Of a stretch of 33,569 bases of DNA, positions 33,456 to 33,569 are shown in pieces. Positions within the stretch are counted from its first letter, which is position 1; each line of letters opens with the position of its first letter. The DNA comes from Ghiorsea sp. GTDB taxonomy: Bacteria; Pseudomonadota; Zetaproteobacteria; Mariprofundales; Mariprofundaceae. A program made the translations under genes and the position numbers. The stretch covers positions 1-33,569 of the forward strand of contig JALWRX010000131.1 in assembly GCA_027080505.1 (NCBI GenBank), read 5' to 3'. Below the pieces are notes generated by a model. That model had not been told where the DNA came from. It saw only the letters and a list, made by a program, of their open reading frames with translations, and searched no databases.

Positions 33456-33569
33456 ATAACATGAAGTTTTATTAGCGCACTGACAATTTCAGATGCCTTA
33501 CGGGGATTAAATATCTAAGGTATGAATATAGTCTTTAAATAATTTTCCATACTTGGGATGTCTTATACC
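33456..33569. other. Window end upstream of tex
   Basis: About 115 bp of AT-rich sequence with no ORF, RNA or clear promoter that I can support; it presumably carries the tex promoter. Confidence 0.4.

Noticed and set aside
1-33569. Mobile elements, prophage, CRISPR array, toxin-antitoxin or defence system
   Set aside because: Both strands are accounted for by housekeeping and signalling genes with consistent composition. No transposase, integrase, regular direct repeats or terminal inverted repeats were found.

Overview
The window is a gene-dense, AT-rich stretch of a proteobacterial chromosome. It holds about 29 protein genes, one structured RNA (6S) and almost no accessory DNA. The gene content is housekeeping of gamma/zeta-proteobacterial style: purL, ntrYX-trkA-trkH with a DUF4390 gene, rne divergent from rluC, dnaG-rpoD, zapB-like/zapA/6S RNA/MTHFS, tatABC and tex. 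Together with the low GC and the mix of neighbours, this would fit a marine zetaproteobacterium or a deep-branching gammaproteobacterium. That assignment is inference from gene order, not a database match.

Layout. (1) 2-1384: the 3' end of purL on +, facing a minus-strand block across a shared hairpin terminator. (2) 1451-5581 (-): a three-gene Ser/Thr phospho-signalling cassette, CHASE2-receptor kinase -> PP2C phosphatase -> FHA reader, with overlapping or 1-nt junctions. (3) 5689-16324 (-): a tightly packed series rne -> rluD -> pgeF -> DUF4390 -> ntrY-like -> ntrX-like -> trkA -> trkH, whose junctions are mostly overlaps or 1-37 nt, so it is probably one long operon. It starts behind an unusual leader containing a perfect 16-bp palindrome and a hairpin that displays the rne Shine-Dalgarno in its loop. 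(4) 16720-21098: rluC (+), a membrane-anchored RRM protein (-), cobQ (+) and a soluble chemoreceptor-like protein with a C-terminal zinc-binding domain (+). (5) 21099-22049 (-): a thioredoxin-like protein and a mono-haem cytochrome c. (6) 22209-27270 (+): a diguanylate cyclase, then dnaG and rpoD, closed by a strong bidirectional terminator. (7) 27357-33420 (-): tex -> tatA -> tatB -> tatC -> a 54-aa TM/zinc-ribbon protein; then zapB-like -> zapA -> 6S RNA -> ygfA (MTHFS) -> ymdB.

How the parts work together. The rne/rluD/rluC/RRM/6S group deals with RNA processing, modification and global transcription. The ntrYX-trkAH group links an envelope two-component sensor to potassium uptake. The kinase/phosphatase/FHA trio is a self-contained phospho-Thr circuit immediately downstream of trkH. 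The Tat genes make a full TatABC translocase.

I see no mobile element, CRISPR array, phage gene, tRNA or rRNA. The most unusual things are: the ntrX-like regulator, whose AAA+ core has lost the GAFTGA loop, the arginine fingers and the sensor-I Asn; the elaborate rne leader; the small zinc-ribbon (or CxxCH) protein translationally coupled to tatC; a tex leader hairpin that pairs the SD; and two genes (dnaG, zapB-like) whose best promoters would start transcription at the start codon.
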